Assembly: GCF_900185645.1 (NCBI RefSeq)
Contig: NZ_FYAM01000024.1
Span: 124,001-188,000 of the forward strand
Length of the DNA stretch: 64,000 nt
Origin: Clostridium sp. BSD9I1
GTDB lineage: Bacteria; Bacillota; Clostridia; Clostridiales; Clostridiaceae
Reading direction: 5' to 3'
Positions 50,080 to 59,364 of this stretch are shown piece after piece (positions within the stretch are counted from its first letter, which is position 1; the number at the start of each line of letters is the position of its first letter). Under the pieces are notes generated by a model. That model searched no databases, had not been told where the DNA came from, and worked only from the letters and a program-made list of their open reading frames with translations. The position numbers and the translations under genes were made by a program.

Positions 50080-52269
50080 CTAGTTTTTTGTTCTGTAAAC
50101 TTCCATCACACCACTTAATTTTTTAACCTTTTTTATTAATTCTTTCAATTGTTCTATATCAAAAATCTTAAGTTTTATATTTACAAAAGCTAATTTGTCT
50201 TTAGTCGTTTTAGCATTTATAGCATATAAATGTGCCTTTGATTGGGAAATTATATCCATTATCTCAGATAAAACTCCATCTCTATCTTCAGCCTTTACAT
50301 GAATTTCTGCAATATATGATAAAGCCTTAGCATTCCCCCAACTTACATCTACTAGCTTTCCTTCCAAATCACTCATAAGATTTTCAACATTTTTGCAATC
50401 TTTTCTATGTATTGATACTCCTCTTCCCTTGGTAATATAACCTACTATTTCATCTCCAGGTACTGGGTTGCAGCATTTAGAAAACCTAACTAAAAGATTG
50501 CTTACTCCTTTTACTATGATTCCCATATCTGCTGACTTTTTCTTTATTATTCTTTCATCATACTGCTTTAAGTTTTTACCTAAAGAAGTATTTATCACTT
50601 CTTCATTACTAATAGATGCTTTATGACCCTTTTCATATTGTTCCTTTATCTTAGATACCAACGAAGATGAACTAATATCTCCTACTCCTACTCCTGCATA
50701 TATATCATCTATGCTATTAAAATTATATCTTTTTAGAATAGCAGATAATATTTCTCCTTTAGCTATTTCACCAAAATTATATCCATGTTTTTTAGCTTCT
50801 CTCTCTAGAAGTTCTTTTCCCTTACTAATATTTTCTTCTCTTTTTGCCTTCTTAAACCAAGCCCTTATTTTACTCTTTGCTTGGTTGCTCTTTACTATAT
50901 TAAGCCAAGCTATATTAGGTCCTTTTGAATTTGACGCTGTTACGATTTCTATGATTTCACCAGTTTTAAGCTTATAATCCAAAGGTACCATCTTCCCATT
51001 AACCTTAGCTCCTATGCACTTGTTTCCTATATCAGTATGTATCTTATAAGCAAAATCAATAGGTGTTGCATGACTTGGCAAATCTATAACTGCTCCCTTT
51101 GGAGTAAATACAAACACTTCATCGGAAAACAAATCTATTTTAAAACCTTCCATAAATTCTGCTGCATCAGAAGTTTCCCTCTGCCACTCTAACATATCTC
51201 GTAACCAAGATAACTTTAAATCCATGCTAGTACTAGGGTTCTTATTCTCCTTATACTTCCAGTGAGCAGCAATACCATACTCAGCCGTTTTATGCATTTC
51301 AAAAGTTCTTATCTGTATTTCAAATGGCTTTCCCTGTGGACCTATTACTGTGGAATGTAAAGATTGATAAAGATTAGGTTTTGGCATGGCAATATAATCT
51401 TTAAATCTACCTGGAATTGGCTTATACATAGTATGTACGATTCCAAGTGCTGCATAGCAATCCCTCACACTATCCACTAATATTCTTACTGCTGTTAAAT
51501 CAAAAATTTGTTCCAAAGTTTTATTTTTATTTACCATTTTTCTATAAATACTATAAAAATGCTTAGGGCGTCCCTCTATATCAGATTCAATACCTGTTCT
51601 TTTGAGATTTTCCTTAAGCGATTTTGTTATCATCTCTATGTATGCTTCTCTTTCAGCTCTTTTTTCTGCAATTTTTTTCACTAAGTCATAATATTCATTA
51701 GGGTTTATATATCTAAAAGCTAGGTCTTCTAATTCCCATTTTATCTTGGAAATACCTAGTCGATGTGCAAGTGGTGCGTATATGTCAAAGGTTTCTTTAG
51801 CCTTTTCCTTTTGCTTTTCTATGGTCATGTACCTTAGGGTTCGCATGTTATGTAATCTATCTGCTAATTTTATAAGTATAACTCTTACATCACGAGCCAT
51901 AGCTAAGAGCATCTTTCTTACATTATCCGCCTGTTGCTCTTCTTTTGTTTTATATTGAATTTTTCCAAGTTTTGTTACACCTTCTACCAAATCTGCTACT
52001 TCTTTACTAAATTCTCTCTCCAAATACTCATATCCATACTCAGTATCTTCAATTACATCATGAAGAAGACCTGCAACAATAGTACTGGTATCTAAGCCCA
52101 TTTCAGCAAGTATTCCTGCCACTTCTATAGGATGAATAATATAAGGCTCTCCAGATTCTCTCTTTTGATCCTGATGTGCATTGAAAGCAAAATTATATGC
52201 CTTTTTTATAAGTTCAATATCATAATTTATACAATTTTTTTCTACTTTATTTAACAGTTTTTCAAGCAT
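50080..52269 (-). CDS. relA: Bifunctional (p)ppGpp synthetase/hydrolase (Rel)
   Basis: 729 aa. The HD hydrolase domain ([10 protein letters not shown], about 60-160) is intact. The synthetase domain is at about 200-360 ([44 protein letters not shown]). A TGS domain is near 395-455 ([12 protein letters not shown]), a Cys-containing CC domain contains KCCNPVPGD, and the C-terminus has an ACT domain. Both activities are expected, as in Rel of Gram-positives. It controls the stringent response. Follows apt. Confidence 0.96.
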   Translation of the reverse strand: MLEKLLNKVEKNCINYDIELIKKAYNFAFNAHQDQKRESGEPYIIHPIEVAGILAEMGLDTSTIVAGLLHDVIEDTEYGYEYLEREFSKEVADLVEGVTKLGKIQYKTKEEQQADNVRKMLLAMARDVRVILIKLADRLHNMRTLRYMTIEKQKEKAKETFDIYAPLAHRLGISKIKWELEDLAFRYINPNEYYDLVKKIAEKRAEREAYIEMITKSLKENLKRTGIESDIEGRPKHFYSIYRKMVNKNKTLEQIFDLTAVRILVDSVRDCYAALGIVHTMYKPIPGRFKDYIAMPKPNLYQSLHSTVIGPQGKPFEIQIRTFEMHKTAEYGIAAHWKYKENKNPSTSMDLKLSWLRDMLEWQRETSDAAEFMEGFKIDLFSDEVFVFTPKGAVIDLPSHATPIDFAYKIHTDIGNKCIGAKVNGKMVPLDYKLKTGEIIEIVTASNSKGPNIAWLNIVKSNQAKSKIRAWFKKAKREENISKGKELLEREAKKHGYNFGEIAKGEILSAILKRYNFNSIDDIYAGVGVGDISSSSLVSKIKEQYEKGHKASISNEEVINTSLGKNLKQYDERIIKKKSADMGIIVKGVSNLLVRFSKCCNPVPGDEIVGYITKGRGVSIHRKDCKNVENLMSDLEGKLVDVSWGNAKALSYIAEIHVKAEDRDGVLSEIMDIISQSKAHLYAINAKTTKDKLAFVNIKLKIFDIEQLKELIKKVKKLSGVMEVYRTKN

Positions 52270-52290
52270 ATTTTACTCCCCTAAAATCAA

Positions 52291-52313
52291 AGGCTGGTTT
52301 AACTAACCAGCCA
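52291..52313 (-). terminator. Hairpin between apt and relA
   Basis: GGCTGGTT and AACCAGCC arms with a 4-nt loop lie 22 bp upstream of relA. It may partly terminate apt transcripts or regulate relA translation. Confidence 0.5.
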
Positions 52314-52373
52314 TCATATTTTACTTACCATTATATACTATTTAGTATAGACTTTCAAACTTTTATTTTTGCA

Positions 52374-52407
52374 TAATTTATAGAGACTTCTCACTCATTA
52401 TAAATTA
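52374..52407 (-). repeat. Third, degenerate copy of the apt-region hairpin repeat
   Basis: TAATTTATA (52374-52382) and TATAAATTA (52399-52407), flanked by CA at the left and GCA at the right, as in the unit at 53091. It lies between apt and relA and lacks the second hairpin. Confidence 0.55.
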
Positions 52408-52438
52408 GCATATGGGAATTTATTTGATGTATATCTCT

Positions 52439-52957
52439 TTATATATCATACTCCACAAGAGACATTACATCATATTTTTCAAGTTTATCTCTTCCGTGTA
52501 ATTCAGTAAGTTCAATAACAAAATCCATAGCCACTACTTCTCCACCTAATGCTTCTACAAGCTTTGCTACAGACTGTATAGTTCCTCCTGTTGCAAGCAA
52601 GTCATCAACAATAGCTACTCTTTGACCTGGCTTTATGGAACCCTTATGAGCTTCTAATATATCTGTTCCATATTCTAAATCATAACTAACACTTACAGTT
52701 TCACAAGGCAGCTTACCTTTCTTTCTAACAGGAACAAAACCAACTCCTAAAGCATATGCTATGGGTGCTCCAAATAAAAATCCTCTAGCTTCTGGCCCTA
52801 CTACCACATCTACATTTTTATTTTTAAGATGTTCAGCAATAGTATCTACAGTATATTTAAAAGCGTATTTATCATCAAGTATTGTTGTTACATCCTTAAA
52901 ACTAATACCTTCCTTTGGAAATCCTTCTATAATACGAATCTTTTCTTTTAATTCCAT
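52439..52957 (-). CDS. apt: Adenine phosphoribosyltransferase
   Basis: 172 aa, full length. [23 protein letters not shown] at the N-terminus, [33 protein letters not shown] in the middle, and the PRPP loop [13 protein letters not shown]. It salvages adenine to AMP. Located between relA and the RecJ-like gene, as in many Firmicutes. Confidence 0.96.
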   Translation of the reverse strand: MELKEKIRIIEGFPKEGISFKDVTTILDDKYAFKYTVDTIAEHLKNKNVDVVVGPEARGFLFGAPIAYALGVGFVPVRKKGKLPCETVSVSYDLEYGTDILEAHKGSIKPGQRVAIVDDLLATGGTIQSVAKLVEALGGEVVAMDFVIELTELHGRDKLEKYDVMSLVEYDI

Positions 52958-53090
52958 TACTTCTTCCCCCTACTACTTAAATATATAATCTCTTCTTAGC
53001 ATTTATTATTATATATTAAATTATGATAGATATTCAATATAATAACATAATCTTAAAAATATTTTACTAAAACGTTTTACACATGACTTC

Positions 53091-53223
53091 CATAATTTAT
53101 AGAAATTTATAATTTCGTCATAAATTAGCACATCTCAGACTACTGAGATGTTTCATGCATGAGTTATAGAAATCTACGATTTCGTTATAACTCAGTACAT
53201 CTCAATTCACTGAGATGTTTCAT
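53091..53223 (-). repeat. Two tandem 67-bp structured repeat units
   Basis: Unit 1 53091-53157 and unit 2 53158-53223 share TATAGAAAT, ATTTCGT and ACATCTCA plus TGAGATGTTTCAT. Each has two hairpins. The first stem is TAATTTAT/ATAAATTA in unit 1 and GAGTTATA/TATAACTC in unit 2, so both arms changed together. Unit 2 contains the stop codon of the RecJ-like gene. Confidence 0.75.
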
Positions 53224-54061
53224 TCTTAAGGTACTTAGCAATTTGCAAAGCACGATCACTATTGCTTGTAGTAAATAATTCTACTGCTATCCGTGCATTG
53301 TCAAGTCCCCTTGAACTATTCCAAAATGGCATAAGACTATTTGCAAGACTATAGGAATTATTTATATTTACATATTTCATTTTATTCAAATTCATGAGAG
53401 CTTTTAATCCATAATTATTTGTATAATTCATGTGATAAATTCCCTCATCTATAATAATTTTATTTTCACCTACATAAGGAACATTACGAGCTATAGATCC
53501 AAGCATAACTAAATCTAAATATTTACTTACACTCTTCATTTGATAATAAGATGAAATTGCCTGTACCAATTTATATGCTACTGCTGCGCTTGAAAGTTCC
53601 TTAAAAGGATAATTACAATCTATCTGATTTGGATTTATTACTATGGTTTTAGGAATAATATTGCTAACATGGTGACTATCAGTAATTATTACATCTATAC
53701 CTAGGCTTTTACATAACTCTACTTGATTATAAGAGTTTATACCACATCCAGCAGTTATAAGAAGATTTGCTCCTAAAAATTTTATATGATTTTCAATGGT
53801 ATTTGTATCTATATCAAAACTTCCATCACTACCCTCTGATATAAAATATTCTACATCAGCATTTAGGTATTTTAATACCAAAAAAAGCACAGACACAGCT
53901 GTTACACCATCCAAATCATAACAACCATATATAACTATTTTTTCTCTTTCGTTAACAGCTTTAACTATTCTTCTTAAGGCCTCCCCCATGCCCTTTAATA
54001 AAAATGGGTTATGTAAGGAGGAAAGGTTCTGTAGTCCAATATTGCAAATCTTTTTCTCCAT
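53207..54061 (-). CDS. Truncated, motif-degenerate RecJ-like (DHH superfamily) protein
   Basis: 284 aa from the ATG at 54059-54061, behind TTGGAGG. It covers only the DHH-type core; RecJ normally has about 560 residues or more. The family motifs are altered at acidic residues: GDYDxDG reads YGCYDLDG (C47), the VDCGI Asp is Gly105 (TAGCGI), DHH reads DSHH at 128-131, and the ADvvP Asp is R192 (ARNVP). Nuclease activity is therefore unlikely. The DHHA1 and OB domains are missing. The last four codons lie in a repeat unit. It occupies the usual recJ position between secF and apt. Confidence 0.8.
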   Translation of the reverse strand: MEKKICNIGLQNLSSLHNPFLLKGMGEALRRIVKAVNEREKIVIYGCYDLDGVTAVSVLFLVLKYLNADVEYFISEGSDGSFDIDTNTIENHIKFLGANLLITAGCGINSYNQVELCKSLGIDVIITDSHHVSNIIPKTIVINPNQIDCNYPFKELSSAAVAYKLVQAISSYYQMKSVSKYLDLVMLGSIARNVPYVGENKIIIDEGIYHMNYTNNYGLKALMNLNKMKYVNINNSYSLANSLMPFWNSSRGLDNARIAVELFTTSNSDRALQIAKYLKNETSQ

Positions 54062-54172
54062 AATAATATCCTCCAAAAAAGTAAAAAGCAATATATATTA
54101 TAATTTAAAATATGAGATTTTACAAACATTTTCGAGGATTTTTTACAAATAACTTTTATTAACCATTAAAAA

Positions 54173-54257
54173 AGGTGCTAGGATTAAGAAACTAGAGTAA
54201 AAGAAAACTCTACTATCGCAAAATTTCTTTTATCCTAGCGCCTCTTACCTAGCACCT
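54173..54257 (-). terminator. Large-loop terminator of the secDF transcript
   Basis: AGGTGCTAGG (54173-54182) pairs with CCTAGCACCT (54248-54257). The minus strand continues with TTTTTTAAT. The long loop contains further partial stems (GCGCTAGGATAAAAGAAA against TTTCTTTTACTCTAG). Confidence 0.65.
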
Positions 54258-54274
54258 AATCCTTAGTACCTATT

Positions 54275-55150
54275 TTAAGCTTCTTTTATCTTTCTATTCT
54301 TAAGTAGAACCCATATTGGACTTGCAATAAATACTGAAGAATATGCTCCACAAGCAATTCCTATTGTTAACGGGAATGTAAATTCTCTTATCGATGGAAC
54401 GAATATATATACTGCCACTATAGTAATTAATGTGGTCAATGTTGTATTTATAGATCTTGACATAGTTTGAGTTATGCTTATATTAGCAATTTCTTTACTA
54501 TCAATTCTTCTCATTTTCTTAACATTTTCTCTTATTCTATCAAAAATAACAATTGTATCATTGACTGAATACCCTGCTATAGTAAGTATTGCAGCTATGA
54601 AACTTGAATTTATCGGAATCTGAAATATTGAATAAACAGATACAGTTATTAATATATCATGTATTATAGCAAGTATTGCAGCTGCTCCAAATTTGAATTC
54701 AAATCTTATTGCCACATAAATAAGCATTGCTACATTCGCTAGCACAAAGGCAAGTATTGCCTTTTGTCTTAATTCCTGTCCTACAGCAGGCCCTATAGTC
54801 TGCTGTGAAATCAAGTCTTTATCCTCTAACTTATATTTATCCTTTACTTCTTTAAATAGAGGTTGTATTTCGCCTTCTTCTAAAGAATTACTTCTTATTT
54901 CTAACTGGACCTCATCCTTTTCATTTACAGCAGTATTGGTTGTATAATCATTTGCATACTTAGCAATTATTTTCTCTACATCTTGTTTATTAAAATCTTG
55001 CTTCATATTTATTTGAACTAATGTTCCACCTCGGAAATCAATACCGTAATTTAGCCCATCTTTTATAAAGAATACTAAACCTGTTATAATTATCACCAAC
55101 GAAATTGCAAACCATATTTTAGTTTTCTCCATAATTTTAAAAGATTTCAT
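54275..55150 (-). CDS. secF: Protein translocase subunit SecF
   Basis: 291 aa, six transmembrane helices. GLNYGIDFRGGTLVQI at the start of the periplasmic-type domain, and VNDTIVIFDRIRENV in TM4-5, are SecF signatures. With SecD it uses proton motive force to assist late export steps. It starts 1 bp after the secD stop. Confidence 0.95.
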   Translation of the reverse strand: MKSFKIMEKTKIWFAISLVIIITGLVFFIKDGLNYGIDFRGGTLVQINMKQDFNKQDVEKIIAKYANDYTTNTAVNEKDEVQLEIRSNSLEEGEIQPLFKEVKDKYKLEDKDLISQQTIGPAVGQELRQKAILAFVLANVAMLIYVAIRFEFKFGAAAILAIIHDILITVSVYSIFQIPINSSFIAAILTIAGYSVNDTIVIFDRIRENVKKMRRIDSKEIANISITQTMSRSINTTLTTLITIVAVYIFVPSIREFTFPLTIGIACGAYSSVFIASPIWVLLKNRKIKEA

Positions 55151-55151
55151 G

Positions 55152-56417
55152 CTATTCCACCCTCCTTCTCACACCAAAAGCTGATAAATTCTTTAATAGG
55201 CCCATATCTACAGCAAGTTTTAAAAGATAGTTAGTTACTATAATAGCTGTAAACATACTAAGAACTACACCTATCATTAAAGTGAGAGCGAAGCCTTTTA
55301 CTGCACCTGAACCTAAATTATATAAAACTAATCCTGATATAATAGTTGTTATATTTGAATCTAATATTGAAGAAAGAGCATTATGTGAGCCCACTTGCAC
55401 AGCAGATCTTACTGACTTACCATTTCTTAATTCTTCTCTTATTCTCTCAAATATAAGTACATTTGCATCTACTGCCATACCTATAGTTAATAAGAAGCCT
55501 GCTATACCTGATAGAGTCAAAGTAGCATTTATAGATACAAAAGTACCTAAAAGTAATACTATATAAAACACTAATGCTATATCTGCAATAAGTCCAGGTA
55601 TTCTATAATATAAAAGCATAAATAGTAATATTAACCCTATTCCTATTGCACCAGCCTTAATACTTAATGGTAATGCATTAGTTCCAAGTGTTGCACCTAC
55701 AGTTTTAACCTCCACAGGTTTTACTACAACAGGAAGAGCACCTGACTTAATAATACTAGCCTGTCTTTTTGCTTCTTCTAAAGACTTACTTCCTTCAATC
55801 ATACCTTTTCCATTTGGAATTATACTATTTACTGTAGGATTGGTAAGCATCTCTTCATCCATATAAATTGCTATAGGCTGACCTATGAACTTTTTTGTAG
55901 CCTCTGCAAACTTCTTAGTTCCTTCATCATTTAACTCAAAACTGATTATAGGCTGATTAGTATCTGGATTAAGTTGTGCTACTGCATTCTTTACATCTTT
56001 TCCTGTAAGTATTACCTTTTTATCTGGTCCTACAAATTTAAGTTCACCAGTTTTTCCAACGGTATCTATAACTTCTTTAGCATTATATACCCCTGGAATT
56101 TCAATTCTTATTCTCTTTTGTCCTTCACGTGCTACTACAGTTTCGCTTACTCCAAGTTTATTTATTCTCATAGATAAAAGTTCTATGGTTCTTTCAATAG
56201 TATCATTATCAACATTTTCATCCTGTATTTCTTCTACTAGGGATACACCACCTTGAAGATCCAACCCTCTTTTAATAGCTTCTGAAAAAGGTTTTACTCT
56301 ATATCCTGAACCAAATATATTTTCTACTCCATAAGATCCTGCATATGCTATAAAACCTACAAGTAGAACAAAAATAATAAAGATTAGTGCACTTTTTCCT
56401 GTATTGTTCTTTTTCAT
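55152..56417 (-). CDS. secD: Protein translocase subunit SecD
   Basis: 421 aa, six helices with one large external domain. GLDLQGGVSLV near the N-terminus, ISFELNDEGTKKF in the P1-type region, and DANVLIFERIREEL near the C-terminus identify SecD. The P1 domain is short, as in Firmicutes. Coupled to secF. Confidence 0.95.
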   Translation of the reverse strand: MKKNNTGKSALIFIIFVLLVGFIAYAGSYGVENIFGSGYRVKPFSEAIKRGLDLQGGVSLVEEIQDENVDNDTIERTIELLSMRINKLGVSETVVAREGQKRIRIEIPGVYNAKEVIDTVGKTGELKFVGPDKKVILTGKDVKNAVAQLNPDTNQPIISFELNDEGTKKFAEATKKFIGQPIAIYMDEEMLTNPTVNSIIPNGKGMIEGSKSLEEAKRQASIIKSGALPVVVKPVEVKTVGATLGTNALPLSIKAGAIGIGLILLFMLLYYRIPGLIADIALVFYIVLLLGTFVSINATLTLSGIAGFLLTIGMAVDANVLIFERIREELRNGKSVRSAVQVGSHNALSSILDSNITTIISGLVLYNLGSGAVKGFALTLMIGVVLSMFTAIIVTNYLLKLAVDMGLLKNLSAFGVRRRVE

Positions 56418-56844
56418 CTTTCTCCCCCTTTGCTTTACTACCTTATCAATTGTTAGTTAGTGTACTATGGCCTAATTTTGTTATTAAAATTTCATCTAAA
56501 CCTTAGTTTACTTTATATTAAATACTAATTTTTTACGTTCGACACATACAAAAATTATATAGCTAATGTAAATAATAGTCAACCAAAAAGGATATTTCGA
56601 CATTTCCAATGCTTTGGCTAGTATATAATTTCCATTGTATAAAGCATTTAATAAGCACTAAAAGGTCTTTATTTCTGAAATCAAAATATCATTAAGAGCC
56701 TTCTACTGTCTGACCAAAGGGAGTTTAGAAGGTTTAGACATTTTACTTTCAGAAATATTAGACCTTTCTTTTGCGAAACGAACGCTTTCTTAAATGCAAA
56801 TTTTCTGCAGGAGGTTTAGCATTAAAAATGTCGCATTTTTTCTA
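56418..56844. other. Structured intergenic region scfB / secD
   Basis: 427 bp without a gene. Long imperfect inverted arms at 56661-56680 and 56747-56767 (both AAAGGTCT then ATTTCTGAAA) enclose a smaller CCTTCTA/TAGAAGG stem (56699-56705, 56726-56732). AAAAATG-TCG-CATTTTT at 56824-56840 may be the scfB terminator. No known RNA family recognised. Confidence 0.6.
56824..56840 (-). terminator. Short terminator after scfB
   Basis: AAAAATG and CATTTTT arms around TCG, just after the scfB stop, with a T-rich tail. Confidence 0.45.
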
Positions 56845-58209
56845 TTATTCTTCCATAATTTTTGCTTTAAGTGCAATTGCACATTCTATTCTCTTCTTCT
56901 GCATTTCACAGCCTAGTTCATAAGGAACATTCATATCTTTATTAAAGTTGTAGTTATTAGCTTGACATCCGCCACTGCAATAAAATCTTGCCCAGCACTC
57001 TAAACACTTTGGCTTGTAGTAAATGTTTGCCTTTTTAAAGTTATCTGATATTTTTGGGTCTAAAGTATTGTCAAAAATATTTCCCATTTTAAAATCTTCA
57101 TTTCCTACAAATTGATGGCAAGGGTATATATCTCCCGTTGGAGTAATAGCTACATATTCATGTCCTGCTCCACAACCTGAAATTCTCTTATATACACAGG
57201 GTCCCCCTTGGAGATCTATGTTAAAATGATAAAACTTAAAAGCATTGCCTTGTCTATGTCTTTTTAACATTTCATCATAAAGCTTATCGTATTGCTCAAA
57301 TATTTTAGGTAAATCTTGGACCTTTAGAGCAAGTTCATGGTCGTCTGGAAGTACTACAGGTTCTATAGATATTTCATCAAAGCCTTCTTTTGCAAGATGC
57401 ATAACATCTTCAAAAAAGTCTGGATTTTCATGAGTAAAAGTACCTCTTACATAGTACTGCTTGTCCTTTGATCTTCTATTTACCATTTCTTTTATTTTTG
57501 GCAGTATTGCATCATAGCTTCCGCTTTTATCTGCTCTCATTCTTACTTTATCATTTATTTCTTTTCTTCCGTCAATACTTAAAACAATGTTACCCATGTT
57601 TTCATCTAAGTAATTCATTATTTCATCATTAAGTAAAGTAGCATTTGTAGTCATAGTGAATCTTATAGTTTTATTATGTATTTTTTCCTGTGCTTTTGCA
57701 TACTCAACAATTTCTTTTATAGCATCAAAGGCCATTAAAGGTTCTCCACCAAACAAATCAACTTCTATATGCTTTCTAGGTCCTGCATTTTTGATAACAA
57801 AGTCTATTGCTTTTTTACCTACTTCTGGGGTCATTATACCCTTATGTCCTCTATATTCTCCTTCATCTGCAAAACAATATTTGCATCTTAAATTGCAATC
57901 ATGTACTATATTTAAACATAAAGCTTTTATATAAGAAGTTCCTTCATAAGCCTTTAGTCCTATATCTTCATACAAGTCCTTTGAATAAAGAACTCCTTCT
58001 TCTACTAATTCCTTTAACTCTTCATAAGCTTCCTCTATATCTTCTTTGTTGTGCTTTTCTGCATACTTTGCTAAAAGTTCTTCTTTTCCTTTTATTCCAT
58101 TTTCATCTAGTAAATCATATACAAGCTCGTCTACAATGTGTACTGCACCTGAATTAACGTCTACAATATAATACTCACCATCTTGGATAAACTTATGAAT
58201 ATCAGCCAA
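56845..58209 (-). CDS. scfB: SCIFF peptide radical SAM maturase
   Basis: 454 aa, TTG start at 58207-58209 behind AGGAGGAAAATAAA. An N-terminal RiPP recognition element (about 5-80, YYIVDVNSGAVHIVDELVYDLL) is followed by a radical SAM core with Cys105, Cys109 and Cys112 (CNLRCKYC) and a Cys-rich SPASM region (CHQF, CLECWARFYCSGGC, NN). It forms thioether cross-links in the SCIFF peptide encoded next door. The pair is a hallmark of Clostridia. Confidence 0.96.
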   Translation of the reverse strand: MADIHKFIQDGEYYIVDVNSGAVHIVDELVYDLLDENGIKGKEELLAKYAEKHNKEDIEEAYEELKELVEEGVLYSKDLYEDIGLKAYEGTSYIKALCLNIVHDCNLRCKYCFADEGEYRGHKGIMTPEVGKKAIDFVIKNAGPRKHIEVDLFGGEPLMAFDAIKEIVEYAKAQEKIHNKTIRFTMTTNATLLNDEIMNYLDENMGNIVLSIDGRKEINDKVRMRADKSGSYDAILPKIKEMVNRRSKDKQYYVRGTFTHENPDFFEDVMHLAKEGFDEISIEPVVLPDDHELALKVQDLPKIFEQYDKLYDEMLKRHRQGNAFKFYHFNIDLQGGPCVYKRISGCGAGHEYVAITPTGDIYPCHQFVGNEDFKMGNIFDNTLDPKISDNFKKANIYYKPKCLECWARFYCSGGCQANNYNFNKDMNVPYELGCEMQKKRIECAIALKAKIMEE

Positions 58210-58233
58210 TTTATTTTCCTCCTAACTAAACTT

Positions 58234-58260
58234 AAAGCAGTAACCTTACGTTACTGCTTT
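58234..58260 (-). terminator. Attenuator hairpin between scfA and scfB
   Basis: AAAGCAGTAAC (58234-58244) pairs perfectly with GTTACTGCTTT (58250-58260). T-run is short, so partial termination is likely. It would give more peptide than maturase. Confidence 0.6.
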
Positions 58261-58264
58261 TATA

Positions 58265-58402
58265 TTAATTTTCGCATGCTAAATTTGCAACTGTACAAGA
58301 AGTTTTACATGCTGATTGGCATGAATTTGCACATTCTTTGCAACCTGGCTTTGCCAAGCTATTTTTTATATTTGTCTTGTTTATAGTTTTTATGTGTTTC
58401 AT
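58265..58402 (-). CDS. scfA: SCIFF: six-cysteine precursor peptide
   Basis: 45 aa, ATG at 58400-58402 behind GGAGGATTACGTA. A basic leader (KHIKTINKTNIKNSLAKPG) is followed by six Cys in CKEC, CQSAC, C and a final C (GCKECANSCQSACKTSC, then TVANLAC). This is the 'six cysteines in forty-five residues' family. The adjacent ScfB installs thioether links. Its function is unknown although it is nearly universal in Clostridia. Confidence 0.97.
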   Translation of the reverse strand: MKHIKTINKTNIKNSLAKPGCKECANSCQSACKTSCTVANLACEN

Positions 58403-58471
58403 TACGTAATCCTCCATTTCCAAAAATATTTCTGTTTGATTATATCATATAATAATAAGAAAATAAAGTAA

Positions 58472-58840
58472 CTAGGATAGATTTATTCCAAGCATACCAG
58501 ATAAAGCCCCAACGCCCAAAGCAAGTAAAAATCTAATTAATCTGGTAACTTCTATGATAGGTGAATTACCTGCTACAATGGATAATACATAAATTATAAG
58601 CATATATAGTGCAGCTACTATAATTCCAATTAGCCATCCCTTTTTATTTATTTTTCTTACAGAATAAATTGTGCCATACATTATGCTAAGAATAGTTGTT
58701 GCTAAAAAAAACAATGAATTGGCCTGAGGGCTTAATTCTGAAAATGTCATAATTACAGCATACACAACCATCAAAGCCACTGTAAGTATTGTACTTCTAA
58801 GAAGTCCATCCCCTATTGGTAAAAAAGTACTTTTCCCCAT
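58472..58840 (-). CDS. TIGR04086-type membrane protein
   Basis: 122 aa, four transmembrane helices (about 16-36, 43-60, 69-89 and 97-119). Layout and position between scfA and yajC match the TIGR04086 family of Clostridia. Function unknown. Its ribosome site GGGAGGTG forms one arm of a hairpin at 58844-58889. Confidence 0.82.
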   Translation of the reverse strand: MGKSTFLPIGDGLLRSTILTVALMVVYAVIMTFSELSPQANSLFFLATTILSIMYGTIYSVRKINKKGWLIGIIVAALYMLIIYVLSIVAGNSPIIEVTRLIRFLLALGVGALSGMLGINLS

Positions 58841-58843
58841 ATA

Positions 58844-58889
58844 AAAACACCTCCCACTTAATACTATCTATGTTAAATGGAGGTGTTTT
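58844..58889 (-). promoter_or_regulatory. Hairpin that pairs the TIGR04086 ribosome site and ends yajC
   Basis: AAAACACCTCC (58844-58854) and GGAGGTGTTTT (58879-58889) are exact complements with a 24-nt loop. On the minus strand the second arm contains GGAGGTG, the Shine-Dalgarno site of the downstream gene, followed by TTTTTAT, so it can act as terminator and ribosome-site mask. Confidence 0.7.
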
Positions 58890-58900
58890 ATGATTAATTT

Positions 58901-59296
58901 TTAATTTTCTTTAAACTCAACTGTATTTTCATTTATTGAATCATTGGCTATTTCTTCTTTGCTAGCTTCTATTTTCTTATCTTCCTTTTTAGCTTCTTTT
59001 TCAGAAACAGTTGAATTGTTTAAAACTGATAATATTCCATTTTTGTCAAGCTTAATACGTGCTCTACTAGGTCCTGTTTCTAACACTATTGACGTATCAT
59101 GTATGCTTATAACTTTTCCTAAAATACCGCCCTTAGTAATGATTTCATCATTTACTTTTAAAGTATCAAGCATTGACTTATACTTTTTCTTCCTCTTATT
59201 TTCTGGTATGTATACTATTATATAAAAGAATACTAACATTAAAACAAAAGGTAGTAATAATCCTACTAAGCTTCCCCCTTGTTGTACCGCTGCCAT
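58901..59296 (-). CDS. yajC: Preprotein translocase subunit YajC
   Basis: 131 aa. One N-terminal TM helix (about 12-31) is followed by the IPENKRKKKYKSMLDTLKVNDEIITKGGILGKVISI core. A Lys/Glu-rich tail is longer than usual. It associates with SecDF. In this cluster it follows tgt. Confidence 0.93.
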   Translation of the reverse strand: MAAVQQGGSLVGLLLPFVLMLVFFYIIVYIPENKRKKKYKSMLDTLKVNDEIITKGGILGKVISIHDTSIVLETGPSRARIKLDKNGILSVLNNSTVSEKEAKKEDKKIEASKEEIANDSINENTVEFKEN

Positions 59297-59364
59297 ATAC
59301 TCACCTCCCCCTAACTATAGTTTATAATTTTTAGAAAAATTTGTAAAGTAGTTTTCTTTTGATT

